Positions 13,085 through 21,492 of a stretch of 64,000 bases of DNA are shown here, piece by piece. The DNA lies in assembly GCA_018242625.1 (NCBI GenBank), contig JAFEBO010000010.1, positions 39,047-103,046 on the forward strand. Reading direction: 5' to 3'. Each line of letters starts with the position of its first letter. Positions within the stretch are counted from its first letter, which is position 1. Origin of the DNA: Planctomycetota bacterium. Lineage in GTDB: Bacteria; Planctomycetota; Phycisphaerae; Phycisphaerales; UBA1924. The translations under genes were made by a program, and so were the position numbers. A model generated the notes under the pieces. That model was not told where the DNA came from. It ran no database searches and was given only the letters and a program-made list of their open reading frames with translations.

Positions 13085-13263
13085 AGTCGGGTCTCAACCT
13101 GTACGCTGCCCGGCCGGGATCGTGTTCCCGGTCGGCCGCGGTTCTTCGCACCATCGGGCCCGCTGATGCGGAGCCCAAAGCGGGTGCAAAAACCCCGGGC
13201 GGAAAGGCTAGTCTACATCCCGGCCAAAAGCGGTCAAATCCGTCCGCAGGCACGCATTCTCCG

Positions 13264-14331
13264 ATGACCCGGTCCGCCGCCATCAACGAACCCCCGCCCC
13301 CCGGCCCCGCCGAGCCGGAGTTTGTGGTTCAACGGGTGGGCGAGCACCTGCTGCTGGCGGCGGCCCAGCGCCTGGTGAGCCAGGGGCTGAAGGATCGCGT
13401 GGGAGCTGCCCGACGCCTGATCCAGTCCGCACCCCAGCACGGCATCGATCTGTCGTGCATCTGGGTCACCGTGGCGCGTTCTGAGGTAGGGAAGCGGAAT
13501 TGCGCCGTCCGCCAGGCGTGCCTTGCCATTCCGGGCTCCGGGCGCACCGCGATGATCTTCATCTCCGAGCCGATGCCCCTCGCGCTCGGCGGCGAGCCGG
13601 GCGGAAATCAGGGCGCGACCAGCGAGCGCATGGCGTTACTCAAAGCGGTGACCGATCACTTCGCGGCGGTCTCAAAGCCGGATGTTCGCGTGCTGCAGGC
13701 GCTGCCCGAGCCGACGGACGCCTGGGCCGAGGCCGCGTTCCGCGGCGCTGGGTTCACGTGGGTCGGAGATCTGGAATATCGCCGGCGCACGATCGCGCCG
13801 GCGGAGCATCAGCCGTCGGCGAAAGTTGTCTGGCCGGAGGGAATTCGTGTTGTGTCGGTCGCGGACCTGCAGCCTTCGCAGCGCGACAGCACATTGCTCT
13901 CGGTGCTCGACCAGTCGTACGCGGACACCAAAGACTGCCCGGAACTCTGCGGCATGCGTTCGACGGGCGACATTCTCGCCAGCCACTTTGCAACGGGAGT
14001 ATTCGATCCTTCGCTGTGGTTTGTCGTTTTCTCGCGCAAGGGAAACGAGGAGACGCCGTGCGGGTGCATGCTGCTCAGCCGCGTGCCCGAGCAGCGGGCG
14101 CTCGAGCTGGTGTATGTCGGGCTCGCGCCGTCTGTCCGCAAGCTTGGGTTGGGCGTGCGGCTGATGCAGCATGCGATCTGGTGCGCCGCGGATCCGCGGA
14201 TCGATGCGATTACCTGCGCGGTCGACTGCCGCAACGAACCGGCGCTTCGTCTTTACAACCAGTTTGCTTTTTCGGCACTTGGTCGGAGACGAGCATTTGT
14301 CTGTTCGGTTCCGCGCGCGGGCGGGAGCTAA
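13264..14331 (+). CDS. GNAT family N-acetyltransferase
   Basis: 355 residues. The first ~190 residues have no motif I can name. The C-terminal ~120 residues are a GNAT fold: V-Y-V-G-L-A-P-S-V-R-K-L-G-L-G-V-R-L-M holds the acetyl-CoA pyrophosphate loop (R-x-x-G-x-G), followed by V-D-C-R-N-E-P-A-L-R-L-Y-N-Q-F-A-F, the usual end of motif B. The substrate is not predictable. It reads toward dnaA, with a long non-coding gap between. It is divergent from the secreted protein at 12440. Confidence 0.85.
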   Translation: MTRSAAINEPPPPGPAEPEFVVQRVGEHLLLAAAQRLVSQGLKDRVGAARRLIQSAPQHGIDLSCIWVTVARSEVGKRNCAVRQACLAIPGSGRTAMIFISEPMPLALGGEPGGNQGATSERMALLKAVTDHFAAVSKPDVRVLQALPEPTDAWAEAAFRGAGFTWVGDLEYRRRTIAPAEHQPSAKVVWPEGIRVVSVADLQPSQRDSTLLSVLDQSYADTKDCPELCGMRSTGDILASHFATGVFDPSLWFVVFSRKGNEETPCGCMLLSRVPEQRALELVYVGLAPSVRKLGLGVRLMQHAIWCAADPRIDAITCAVDCRNEPALRLYNQFAFSALGRRRAFVCSVPRAGGS

Positions 14332-14895
14332 GGGCGTTCTCATGCCGGCGCAGCGCGGCGGGGAACTCACAATCGCCTTGCGAGGTCTCCCGGCGATAAG
14401 TTCTGGTTGCTCAGATCTTTGTGGTCAATCGACAGGAATTGTCCACAGGTTGTCCGCATCGAGTTGCGTGCGGTGGAGAAGTTTTTTTCGATTGCGTTAA
14501 GCCCAGTTTTTCTCGTCGGCTGCGCGCACAAGGCGGAAGGAACTGCGCTTTCCCGAGTTGTTCGCACGCTCTGCTCAAACTAAATTCATCCCTGCGGTCA
14601 CGGACTCGACCGACTCGAGATCTTCCGGGATCAGCCGGCGCATGTCGCGCACGCTGCCCTGCAACACGGTGAAGCACAAAGGCCCCTTCGCGGGGGTCCG
14701 CTGTGTCTCTCTCTCGTGTTGGGCTCGGGGTTGGGCACGGACGGAACGAATTCATGTCGGCGGATGATCGCGCTCCGGACAGGGGTGCGGCAGGGACCAG
14801 GACGGTCACGGACGGACCCTGCCGCCTTCCACGGACAGTCCGGAGCGCGCATCTGCCTCGTTGGTCGTCCTCGTGGGCGAGAGAGCGGAATTCTC
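14332..14895 (+). other. Non-coding region with DnaA-box-like sites, candidate origin or dnaA leader
   Basis: 564 bases without a convincing gene. Three DnaA-box-like nonamers lie within 40 bases: TGTGGTCAA at 14420-14428 (reverse), TTGTCCACA at 14439-14447 (one mismatch from TTATCCACA), and TTGTCCGCA at 14450-14458. A T-rich patch follows at 14481-14488. At 14769-14849 there is a nested inverted repeat: a perfect 12-bp outer arm (14769-14780 with 14838-14849) and a perfect 9-bp inner arm (14787-14795 with 14817-14825). This could be a replication origin or dnaA regulatory region. No AT-rich unwinding element is obvious, so the origin call is tentative. Confidence 0.45.
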
Positions 14896-16473
14896 GTGAC
14901 GACGAAGAACCTGGTCAGGTCGGTTGGGGGGGCAAGTCAGTCCGAAGCCGCCGGCAGAAGCGCCGACGTCACCCCTCGTCTAATCGAGGCGATTTCTCCG
15001 CAGCTCGGGCGTACCCGTGCGGAACGCTATCTGCGGGAAGTGCAGTCCGTGCGGCTCAATGGAGATGTGGTCGAGGTTGTCGCGCCTTCGACGTTTGTGG
15101 CCGATCTGATCTCGCGCCGCATCGGGACGCACCTCTGCCGCGCCGCGAGCGCGGCGTTTCTCGACGGACGGCCGGCCGAGCTCCGCATCCGCATCGATGA
15201 GCCTTCGGTGACGACTTCCGCCGGCGCATCCGAACTCCGGCCCGCGACTCCCGCCGCGCCCCCGCGCCCGAAGCCCTCGCTCGCCCGTACGGGCGAATCT
15301 CTTCGAAGCCTCGACGACTTCATCGTCGGGCAAACCAACCGGCTGGCGTATTCGGCCGCGGTGCGGCTCGCGGAGGATGAGGCGGTTTCTTCGCTCAGCC
15401 CGCTCTTCATTCACGCGCCGTGCGGTATGGGAAAGACGCACCTGCTCCAGGGGATCGCTTCACGCTTTGCGCAGCGGCATCCGGGTGCCCGCGTGCGCTA
15501 TGTGAGCGCGGAAGCCTTCACAAACGAGTTCATCGCTTCGCTCAAGGCCGGCGCGATCGAGGGTTTCCGCCGGGCCCACCGCAAGCTCGCTCTCTTGTGC
15601 ATCGACGACGTTCACTTTCTCGCCAATAAGGACGCGACGCAGACCGAACTGCTCCACACTTTGGACGCTGTGGGGCTGGATCGCGCCCGCATCGCCCTGG
15701 CGTCGGACGAGCATCCACGGGACATCCGTCGCCTCTCGAGCGCGCTTTCTTCCCGCTTCATGTCGGGCGCTGTCCTCCGGATCGAAGAGCCCGATCAGGC
15801 ACTCCGTCAGGAACTGGCCCGGACCCTCGCCGTCCGCAAGAACGTGCTTCTGGACGATTCGGGCGCACGCGCTCTTGCAGCGGCCCGCTGGCACTCTGTC
15901 CGCGAGCTCGAGGGGCTGTTCATGCAGATCCTCGCGGTGATCCGCCTCCTGCCCGAAGCGGCCTCCACGTCTGCCGCGTCCGCTCTGGATGGTCAGGCCG
16001 TACGTCGCGCTCTGGAGTTCGCGGGCGGCTCCCCGCGCACTCCCGCGGTGCAGACCGCATCAGCGACGCGGCCTCGGCGGCCCGTTCCCATCGCGCTCAT
16101 CCAGACCGAGGTCGCACGCACTCTCCGCGTCGAACTGCACGACATGGCCGGCAAGGGCCGCCACAAGCGGGTCGTCCTCGCCCGCGCCATCGTCGTCCAC
16201 CTCGCCCGCCGCCTGACCACGCTCAGCTACCCCGAGATCGCCCGCGCCATGGGCCGCCCGAATCACTCCTCCGTCATCACGGCCCACAACCGCCTCATCG
16301 AGCAGATGAAGCCGGACGTGCCCGCCGACGCCGCGCCCGGCACCATCGCCCCCGGCGATCTCCAACTCCGCGCCATGAACGTCGAGATCGTCCCCGAACT
16401 CGCCGCCGCGACTCTCCCCGACCTCGCCGACCGCCTCGAACGCGAGATCATCCGCCTTTCCGAAGTTGCGTGA
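14896..16473 (+). CDS. dnaA: Chromosomal replication initiator DnaA, divergent
   Basis: 525 residues from the GTG at 14896. Domain I-like sequence covers about 25-95, followed by a Pro-rich linker. The AAA+ domain starts with DDFIVGQTNRLAY and has Walker A APCGMGKT (Lys180), Walker B LCIDDVHF (Asp237-Asp238), and the S-S-R-F sensor/box VII region. Domain IV ends with a helix-turn-helix, LSYPEIARAMGRPNHSSVIT. The usual G-R-D-H-T-T-V signature reads R-P-N-H-S-S-V, so the Asp that contacts the box is Asn456. I chose 14896 over the longer frame (GTG at 14716) because the extra 60 residues are Arg/Gly-rich, contain the nested inverted repeat, and have no ribosome binding site. dnaN, recF and gyrB are not adjacent. 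Confidence 0.88.
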   Translation: MTTKNLVRSVGGASQSEAAGRSADVTPRLIEAISPQLGRTRAERYLREVQSVRLNGDVVEVVAPSTFVADLISRRIGTHLCRAASAAFLDGRPAELRIRIDEPSVTTSAGASELRPATPAAPPRPKPSLARTGESLRSLDDFIVGQTNRLAYSAAVRLAEDEAVSSLSPLFIHAPCGMGKTHLLQGIASRFAQRHPGARVRYVSAEAFTNEFIASLKAGAIEGFRRAHRKLALLCIDDVHFLANKDATQTELLHTLDAVGLDRARIALASDEHPRDIRRLSSALSSRFMSGAVLRIEEPDQALRQELARTLAVRKNVLLDDSGARALAAARWHSVRELEGLFMQILAVIRLLPEAASTSAASALDGQAVRRALEFAGGSPRTPAVQTASATRPRRPVPIALIQTEVARTLRVELHDMAGKGRHKRVVLARAIVVHLARRLTTLSYPEIARAMGRPNHSSVITAHNRLIEQMKPDVPADAAPGTIAPGDLQLRAMNVEIVPELAAATLPDLADRLEREIIRLSEVA

Positions 16474-16484
16474 AAAACCGGTGA

Positions 16485-16727
16485 TTGCGAAGTCTCGATC
16501 GCCTGTGCGGGCTTTCTCTGGCGGAATTCAGCGGAGCGTTTGGTTCTTCTGCATTGATTTCGAATCCGCTGAGCGATGCAATCTCTTATGATGGAATAGC
16601 CGGCGCACCCAACTTCAACCTTTTCGGCATTCGGCTAGCCACGGTGGTTCCTGCGCCGGCAAGCTTGACCGGTCTTGTCTTGCTCGCATCCTTGAGAATC
16701 CGTCCCCGGCGTGTTCGAGCGAACTGA
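16485..16727 (+). pseudogene. Remnant of a PEP-CTERM-type secreted protein gene
   Basis: The 323-base gap between dnaA and the aminotransferase holds an open frame of 80 codons from a TTG. Its C-terminus, about 16645-16727, reads TVVPAPASLTGLVLLASLRI and then an Arg-rich tail, the layout of a PEP-CTERM sorting signal (V-P-A-P, hydrophobic helix, basic end). The upstream part has no signal peptide and resembles the end of an extracellular domain (A-P-N-F-N-L-F-G-I-R-L). The gene appears to have lost its 5' part. An intact member of the class is at 60492. No ribosome binding site is visible. Confidence 0.45.
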
Positions 16728-16796
16728 CAGCCACCAAGAGTGCGTCGGTCGACAATCCATACTCCTGTCCCTTCCCCTGCCGATACATAATCCGGC

Positions 16797-17972
16797 ATGC
16801 CCCACGCGCACTCCGAAATACCCCTCTCCCGCCCCGACATCACCCGTTTGGAGGAGGAACTTGTCCTCCAGGCGCTCCGCTCAGGCCGCCTTTCCATCGG
16901 CCCCATGGTCGAACTATTCGAGCAGGAACTCGCCGCGCGGGTCGGCGCCCGCCACGCCGTCGCCGTCAACAGCGGCACCAGCGGCCTGCACCTCATCATG
17001 AAGGCCCTCAACATCGGCCCCGGCGATGAGGTCATCACCACGCCCTTCAGTTTCATCGCCTCCAGCAACGCCATCCTCTTCGTCGGCGCCACGCCCGTCT
17101 TCGTCGATATCTGCCCCAAGACCCTGAACATGGACCCGGCACAGGTCGAGAAGAAGATCGGCCCCCGCACCAAGGCCATCCTCGCCGTCGAGACCTTCGG
17201 CAACCCGGCGTACATGGACCAGTACGCCGCGATCGCCGCGCGCCACGAGATCCCGCTCATCGAAGATTCCTGCGAGGCCCTGGGCGCGGTCCACAAGGGC
17301 CGCCAGGCCGGCACCTTCGGAAGAGTGGGGGTCTTCGGCTTTTATCCCAACAAGCAGATCACCACCGGCGAGGGCGGCATGATCGTCACCGACGACGCCC
17401 GCGTCGCCGAACTCTGCCGCTCTATGCGAAATCAGGGGCGACCGCTGGGCCACTCGATGTCGGGAGGAACGGCCGCCGGCTCCTGGCTCAAGCACGAGCG
17501 CCTCGGGTACAACTACCGCATGAGCGAGATCAACGCGGCCCTGGGGCTCGCTCAGATCCGTCGGCTCGATGAGATCCTTGCGCGGCGGACGGAAGTAGCG
17601 CAGAACTACATCGAGCGTCTCGCCGGCAACAAGCACCTTGTCCTGCCCACGATCGACTCCGACACGGTCATGAGCTGGTTTATCTTCGTCGTGCGTCTCG
17701 CCACGACCTACACCGGCACAGAGCGAGACCGCATCATCAAGGGGATGCGCAACCATGAAGTCGGCGCGGGCGATTACTTCCCCTGTATCCACCTCCAGCC
17801 CTTCTACCGCGAGCAGTTTGGCTTTGAGCCGGGGATGTTCCCGATCGCCGAATCCGTGAGCCAGCGGACGATTGCCATCCCCTTCTATAACAGCCTCACC
17901 CGCCGGGAATCCGACCTGGTCGCCCAGACGCTTGAGGTCATGCTGGGACGCGAAAATCTGGCCAGAAGCTGA
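16797..17972 (+). CDS. DegT/DnrJ/EryC1/StrS family aminotransferase
   Basis: 391 residues, a PLP-dependent sugar aminotransferase of the DegT fold. Features visible are AVNSGTSGLHLIMKAL (cofactor phosphate site), PLIEDSCEALGA (Asp holding the pyridine nitrogen), and GFYPNKQITTGEGG with the Schiff-base Lys. The family makes amino sugars for lipopolysaccharide, exopolysaccharide or glycoproteins from keto-sugar nucleotides. The exact substrate cannot be read from the sequence. No other sugar-nucleotide genes flank it. The ATG is at 16797. Confidence 0.93.
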   Translation: MPHAHSEIPLSRPDITRLEEELVLQALRSGRLSIGPMVELFEQELAARVGARHAVAVNSGTSGLHLIMKALNIGPGDEVITTPFSFIASSNAILFVGATPVFVDICPKTLNMDPAQVEKKIGPRTKAILAVETFGNPAYMDQYAAIAARHEIPLIEDSCEALGAVHKGRQAGTFGRVGVFGFYPNKQITTGEGGMIVTDDARVAELCRSMRNQGRPLGHSMSGGTAAGSWLKHERLGYNYRMSEINAALGLAQIRRLDEILARRTEVAQNYIERLAGNKHLVLPTIDSDTVMSWFIFVVRLATTYTGTERDRIIKGMRNHEVGAGDYFPCIHLQPFYREQFGFEPGMFPIAESVSQRTIAIPFYNSLTRRESDLVAQTLEVMLGRENLARS

Positions 17973-18070
17973 CATTTCCCAAACGCGACTTCATCCCGGA
18001 TCAGGCCTAGTATCTCAACCCCACTTTCCGCCCTTCGGCGGGAAATCGGGCCTTTTCTGAGGTATGTCCC

Positions 18071-18346
18071 ATGGCCAGGCAGTGCGATTTCACCGGCAAA
18101 AAGATCTCCAAGGGCATGAAGCGGGCGTGGCGCGGCCAGGCCGTCGCCAAGGGCGGCTTCGGTCTGAAGCCCACCGGCATCACCCGCCGCACCTTCAAGC
18201 CCAACCTGCAGGACGTCGTCGCCGTCATTGACGGTCAGAACGTCCGTGTCGTCGCCTCGACCAAGGCGATCCGCACCGGCATGGTCACCAAGGCTCTCAA
18301 GCGCAAGTTCGGTTACACCCGCCAGAAGAAGGCCGCGGCGCACTGA
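18071..18346 (+). CDS. rpmB: 50S ribosomal protein L28 (bL28)
   Basis: 91 residues. The N-terminus MARQCDFTGKKISKGMKRAW and the later G-I-T-R-R-T-F-K-P-N-L-Q match bL28. The Cys pair of zinc-binding L28 is absent apart from Cys5. GAGGTATGTCCC precedes the ATG. It is monocistronic, with a strong terminator 24 bases after the stop. Neighbouring genes are unrelated to translation. Confidence 0.96.
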   Translation: MARQCDFTGKKISKGMKRAWRGQAVAKGGFGLKPTGITRRTFKPNLQDVVAVIDGQNVRVVASTKAIRTGMVTKALKRKFGYTRQKKAAAH

Positions 18347-18369
18347 ATTTTTCGAAGCCCGTTTTCCTT

Positions 18370-18402
18370 CAAGGCTCCTTCCGGAGCCTTGTTTGTTTTT
18401 TG
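18370..18402 (+). terminator. Rho-independent terminator of rpmB
   Basis: A perfect 9-bp stem (18370-18378 with 18383-18391), loop TTCC, followed by TTTGTTTTTT. Confidence 0.93.
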
Positions 18403-18538
18403 CCGCATCGATTCCTTCACACCCTCAATTCACCCGCACCGTGTAGACTTCTTCATGTCCTGAGCTCTGGTCTTGGCCCCTGCTCTTTTGCCCCTGCTCT
18501 TTGGACCGTGTTCTTTTGGACCTTGGTTTTGCCCGCTC

Positions 18539-19117
18539 ATGAAGTGCGATAACTGCGACAACGAGGCGACAGTCCGCGAGACCATCCTCCGCGATGGATC
18601 CTGGGTTGAAGTGCATTTCTGCGAAGAGTGCGCCGCCAAGCAGGGGATCGCCAGCGCCGGCACCTCGCTGAACGAGCTGCTGACCAACTTCGTTCTGCCG
18701 CAGCTCACGGGCGAACCGGCCGCGAAAAAGCCGCGTCCGGTGAAGGCGCGTGTGCCGGTTTGTCCGACGTGCGGCTTCAGTTTCGAGCAGTTCCGCCAGT
18801 CGGGCTTGCTCGGCTGCCCCTCCTGCTACACCGCGTTCGAGAATCTTCTGATCCCGCTGCTCGAGCGTGCCCACGAGGGCGCTGCCCAGCATGTGGGCAA
18901 GATTCCGCGCCGCCAGACAGAGGCGGCCCTTGGCAAAGAGACAGTGGAAGGCGCCAAGGCTCTGGCGGAGCTCCGGGAGCGGCTGGAAAAGGAAAAATTG
19001 CTCCGGCGCCAGCTCGAAGACGCTGTCAAGTCCGAGCAGTACGAACTCGCCGCCCGGATCCGCGATCAGATCCAGCGGCTCGCGGCGCAGCCGCAGGAAA
19101 CGCCGGAGAACGGCTAA
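18539..19117 (+). CDS. mcsA: McsA-like activator of protein arginine kinase (UvrB/UvrC motif)
   Basis: 192 residues. Two pairs of CxxC zinc ligands occur near the N-terminus (C-D-N-C and C-E-E-C) and two more in the middle (C-P-T-C and C-P-S-C). A coiled, charged C-terminus carries a UVR motif (LEDAVKSEQYELAARIRDQI). McsA activates the McsB kinase and in Firmicutes controls CtsR and ClpC-dependent protein degradation. The start at 18539 is chosen because M-K-C-D-N-C begins the zinc domain; the frame upstream from 18473 is hydrophobic and not family-like. The stop lies three bases before mcsB, so translation is probably coupled. Confidence 0.92.
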   Translation: MKCDNCDNEATVRETILRDGSWVEVHFCEECAAKQGIASAGTSLNELLTNFVLPQLTGEPAAKKPRPVKARVPVCPTCGFSFEQFRQSGLLGCPSCYTAFENLLIPLLERAHEGAAQHVGKIPRRQTEAALGKETVEGAKALAELRERLEKEKLLRRQLEDAVKSEQYELAARIRDQIQRLAAQPQETPENG

Positions 19118-19120
19118 CCG

Positions 19121-20254
19121 ATGGCGACGCGCAAGAATCCATCGCCCGATCCCGATCAGCCCGGCCGTCCGGGCGACGCGGCCGTTTCCTCCGCCGAGTG
19201 GCTCACCAACGAGGGTGAATCGTGCGATGTCGTTCTTTCCTCGCGGGTTCGCCTGGCGCGCAATCTCGCGGGTCATCTGTTTGTCCACCGAGCCAGCCGC
19301 GACGACCGCGAGCGGGCCCTGCAGACCTGCCGCGACTGGATCCTGGGAGCGAGGCTCTGCGACCGGATCATGTGGGTCGATCTGCACGAATCGCCGCAGC
19401 TCGAGCGGAACCTGCTGGTTGAGCGGCACCTCATCTCCAAGCAGCTCGCCAAGGGCAAACCGGCCACGGCCAACGGCGCAATGTCACCCCCATCGGAAGA
19501 ACCGCGGGCCGTTGCCGTTTCAATCCCCGACGAGCGCCTCTCCGTCATGGTCAACGAGGAGGATCACCTGCGCCTCCAGATCCTGCGGGCGGGCCTCTCT
19601 CTTTCGGACTGCTGGGCCCGGGCCAGTGCGGCCGACGATCGTCTCGAGGCGGGCCTTGATTACGCGTTCAGCAAGAGGCTCGGCTACCTCACCGCCTGTC
19701 CGACCAACGTCGGCACGGGCATGCGGATGAGCGTGATGCTGCACCTGCCGGCGCTCAAGGTCACGGGTGATATTGAAAAGGTCAAACGCGCCGCCGCCGA
19801 CATGAACCTTGCCGTGCGTGGCTTCTACGGCGAGGGCTCGGATGCGGTGGGTGATCTGTACCAGATCTCGAATCAGACCACGCTCGGCAAGCCCGAGGGC
19901 GCCGTCCTTGCCGATCTGCAGGACGCGATCATTCCGGAGGTCATTCAGTACGAGCGCCACGCCCGCAAGAGCCTCATGGGCAAGAGAAGAGCGGCACTCG
20001 AGGATCAGGTCTTCCGGGCGCTTGGGGCGCTGCGCTACGCGCGTCTGCTCGCGGCCGATGAGGCGATGCAGCTGCTCAGTCTTGTGCGTCTGGGAGTTGT
20101 GCTCGGGCTGATCGACGGACTGAGCGTGCAGGCGGTCAATCAGCTCTTCCTCCTGGTCCAGCCTGCCCACCTGCAGCGCGTTCTGGGCAAGGAAATGGAT
20201 CAGGAACAGCGACGCATCGGCAGGGCGGCTCTGATCCGCGAACGCCTGAAATAG
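19121..20254 (+). CDS. mcsB: Protein arginine kinase McsB (ATP:guanido phosphotransferase)
   Basis: 377 residues. It phosphorylates arginine side chains, which marks proteins for ClpCP in Firmicutes. Family features are S-S-R-V-R-L-A-R-N near residue 40, the phosphagen-kinase active-site loop C-P-T-N-V-G-T-G (Cys near 197), and R-G-F-Y-G-E-G-S-D-A following it. The N-terminal ~25 residues are an extra charged segment. mcsA precedes it by three bases. Neither clpC nor ctsR is in the window. Confidence 0.94.
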   Translation: MATRKNPSPDPDQPGRPGDAAVSSAEWLTNEGESCDVVLSSRVRLARNLAGHLFVHRASRDDRERALQTCRDWILGARLCDRIMWVDLHESPQLERNLLVERHLISKQLAKGKPATANGAMSPPSEEPRAVAVSIPDERLSVMVNEEDHLRLQILRAGLSLSDCWARASAADDRLEAGLDYAFSKRLGYLTACPTNVGTGMRMSVMLHLPALKVTGDIEKVKRAAADMNLAVRGFYGEGSDAVGDLYQISNQTTLGKPEGAVLADLQDAIIPEVIQYERHARKSLMGKRRAALEDQVFRALGALRYARLLAADEAMQLLSLVRLGVVLGLIDGLSVQAVNQLFLLVQPAHLQRVLGKEMDQEQRRIGRAALIRERLK

Positions 20255-20394
20255 CCCGGCATCCCACGTTCGTTCTCGCGTGACGAGACTCGCCGCGCAC
20301 CAAAGTCGGCTTATTCCGAGCCTTCTGCCGCCCCATTGTCTGCTAGATTGTGCGGCACCCGCATTGTTGATATTGGCGGCTCGGCGGTCTCTCC

Positions 20395-21387
20395 ATGCCC
20401 TCAAAGCCGGAAAAGTTCACCTGGCCGCCGGTTCCCGACGCCGCGCTCTCGTCGCCCCACAAGCATCTCTCCAGGGGCGCCATCCATGAACTCGCCGACG
20501 CTTTCGATGATGTCCTTCTGGAAGAGCCCGATGATGTCGCGCCCTCTGAAGAAGCGGCGTCTTTTCATCCGATCGGCTGGCAAAGATGGGTGGAGGCGCT
20601 CGAAGTCCATTTTCTTGGGCGCACGGCCATGCCCTGGCACCTGCGTGCCGCATCTTCCGGCTGGCATCCCGACCAGCCCGGCGACTATTGCCCGCGCTGC
20701 GCCAGCACTGTCCGTCCGTTCCAGCTCGACACGCTCACCAACCCGGCAACCTGCGTTCACTGCCGCGAAAGGCGTCCGCACTGGGATCGTTTCATTCGCC
20801 TCGGTTCTTACACGGGCGTTCTCGCCGCCGCGATTCGCCAGCTCAAGTTCACGCGGTTTCGCTCGCTCGGAGAGGACCTTGGCCGCCTGCTCGGATTGGC
20901 GATCGCGGACGAGCTGCGCGCACAGTCCATCGACCTCGCGCGTGCGCTGCTCGTCCCCGTGCCGATGACACCCTGGCGCCGGCTCTCGCGCGGGATAGAC
21001 CACACCCTTGTGCTGACTCGGGCCGCATCGAGGTCTTCGGGAATCCCATTCGTGCGCCCGCTCGTGCGGCGGCATCGCCCGAGCCAGCTCGAAGTCCCGC
21101 CGAGCGAGCGACGACAGAACATTTCGGGGGCCTTTTACTGCCGCGCCTCGATTCGCGAGATGCCGGCGGACGCGGTGCTGATCGTGATTGATGATGTCCG
21201 AACAACCGGCGCGACGATGATGGAAGCGTGCAGAACGCTGCGGCTGGGCCTTGCAGAGGTCCGCGCGGTCGATCGCGCCCGCGTCGGCGGGAATCCAAAC
21301 AAAGACAAAACAGATGCTCGGACCCAAATCTGGGCCGCCACCGTGGCCTCGACTCCGCGTGTTGGGGAGGCAACGGCGGGGGACTGA
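20395..21387 (+). CDS. comF: ComF family phosphoribosyltransferase-like protein
   Basis: 330 residues. A zinc-ribbon segment (CPRCAST, then CVHC about 25 residues on) is followed by a type I phosphoribosyltransferase fold with the PRPP loop VLIVIDDVRTTGATM (about residue 262). The central basic segment P-M-T-P-W-R-R-L-S-R-G matches ComF. ComF supports DNA uptake in competent bacteria, but many species carry the gene without known competence. The first ~100 residues are an extension with acidic patches, longer than the family's usual N-terminus. It is followed by the 16S leader. Confidence 0.88.
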   Translation: MPSKPEKFTWPPVPDAALSSPHKHLSRGAIHELADAFDDVLLEEPDDVAPSEEAASFHPIGWQRWVEALEVHFLGRTAMPWHLRAASSGWHPDQPGDYCPRCASTVRPFQLDTLTNPATCVHCRERRPHWDRFIRLGSYTGVLAAAIRQLKFTRFRSLGEDLGRLLGLAIADELRAQSIDLARALLVPVPMTPWRRLSRGIDHTLVLTRAASRSSGIPFVRPLVRRHRPSQLEVPPSERRQNISGAFYCRASIREMPADAVLIVIDDVRTTGATMMEACRTLRLGLAEVRAVDRARVGGNPNKDKTDARTQIWAATVASTPRVGEATAGD

Positions 21388-21464
21388 CCGAGAAGGCGGC
21401 CCAGCGTAAAGCTATTTCTGGAAGGGATTTACGCGAATTTGCATTTTCAAAGACCCTCCCGGGC

Positions 21465-21492
21465 TTGACCCGGCCGGGACGCCGCTTAGACT
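21465..21492 (+). promoter_or_regulatory. Candidate sigma-70 promoter of the 16S rRNA gene
   Basis: TTGACC (21465-21470) and TAGACT (21487-21492) are separated by 16 bases, about 440 bases upstream of the mature 16S. Other promoters may lie nearer, but I see none as good. Confidence 0.5.

Noticed and set aside
12458..13267. A 269-codon open frame on the plus strand
   Set aside because: Antisense to the secreted protein at 12440, with no motif and no ribosome binding site.
14716..14895. Longer N-terminus of DnaA
   Set aside because: Sixty Arg/Gly-rich residues, no ribosome binding site, and it overlaps the nested inverted repeat.
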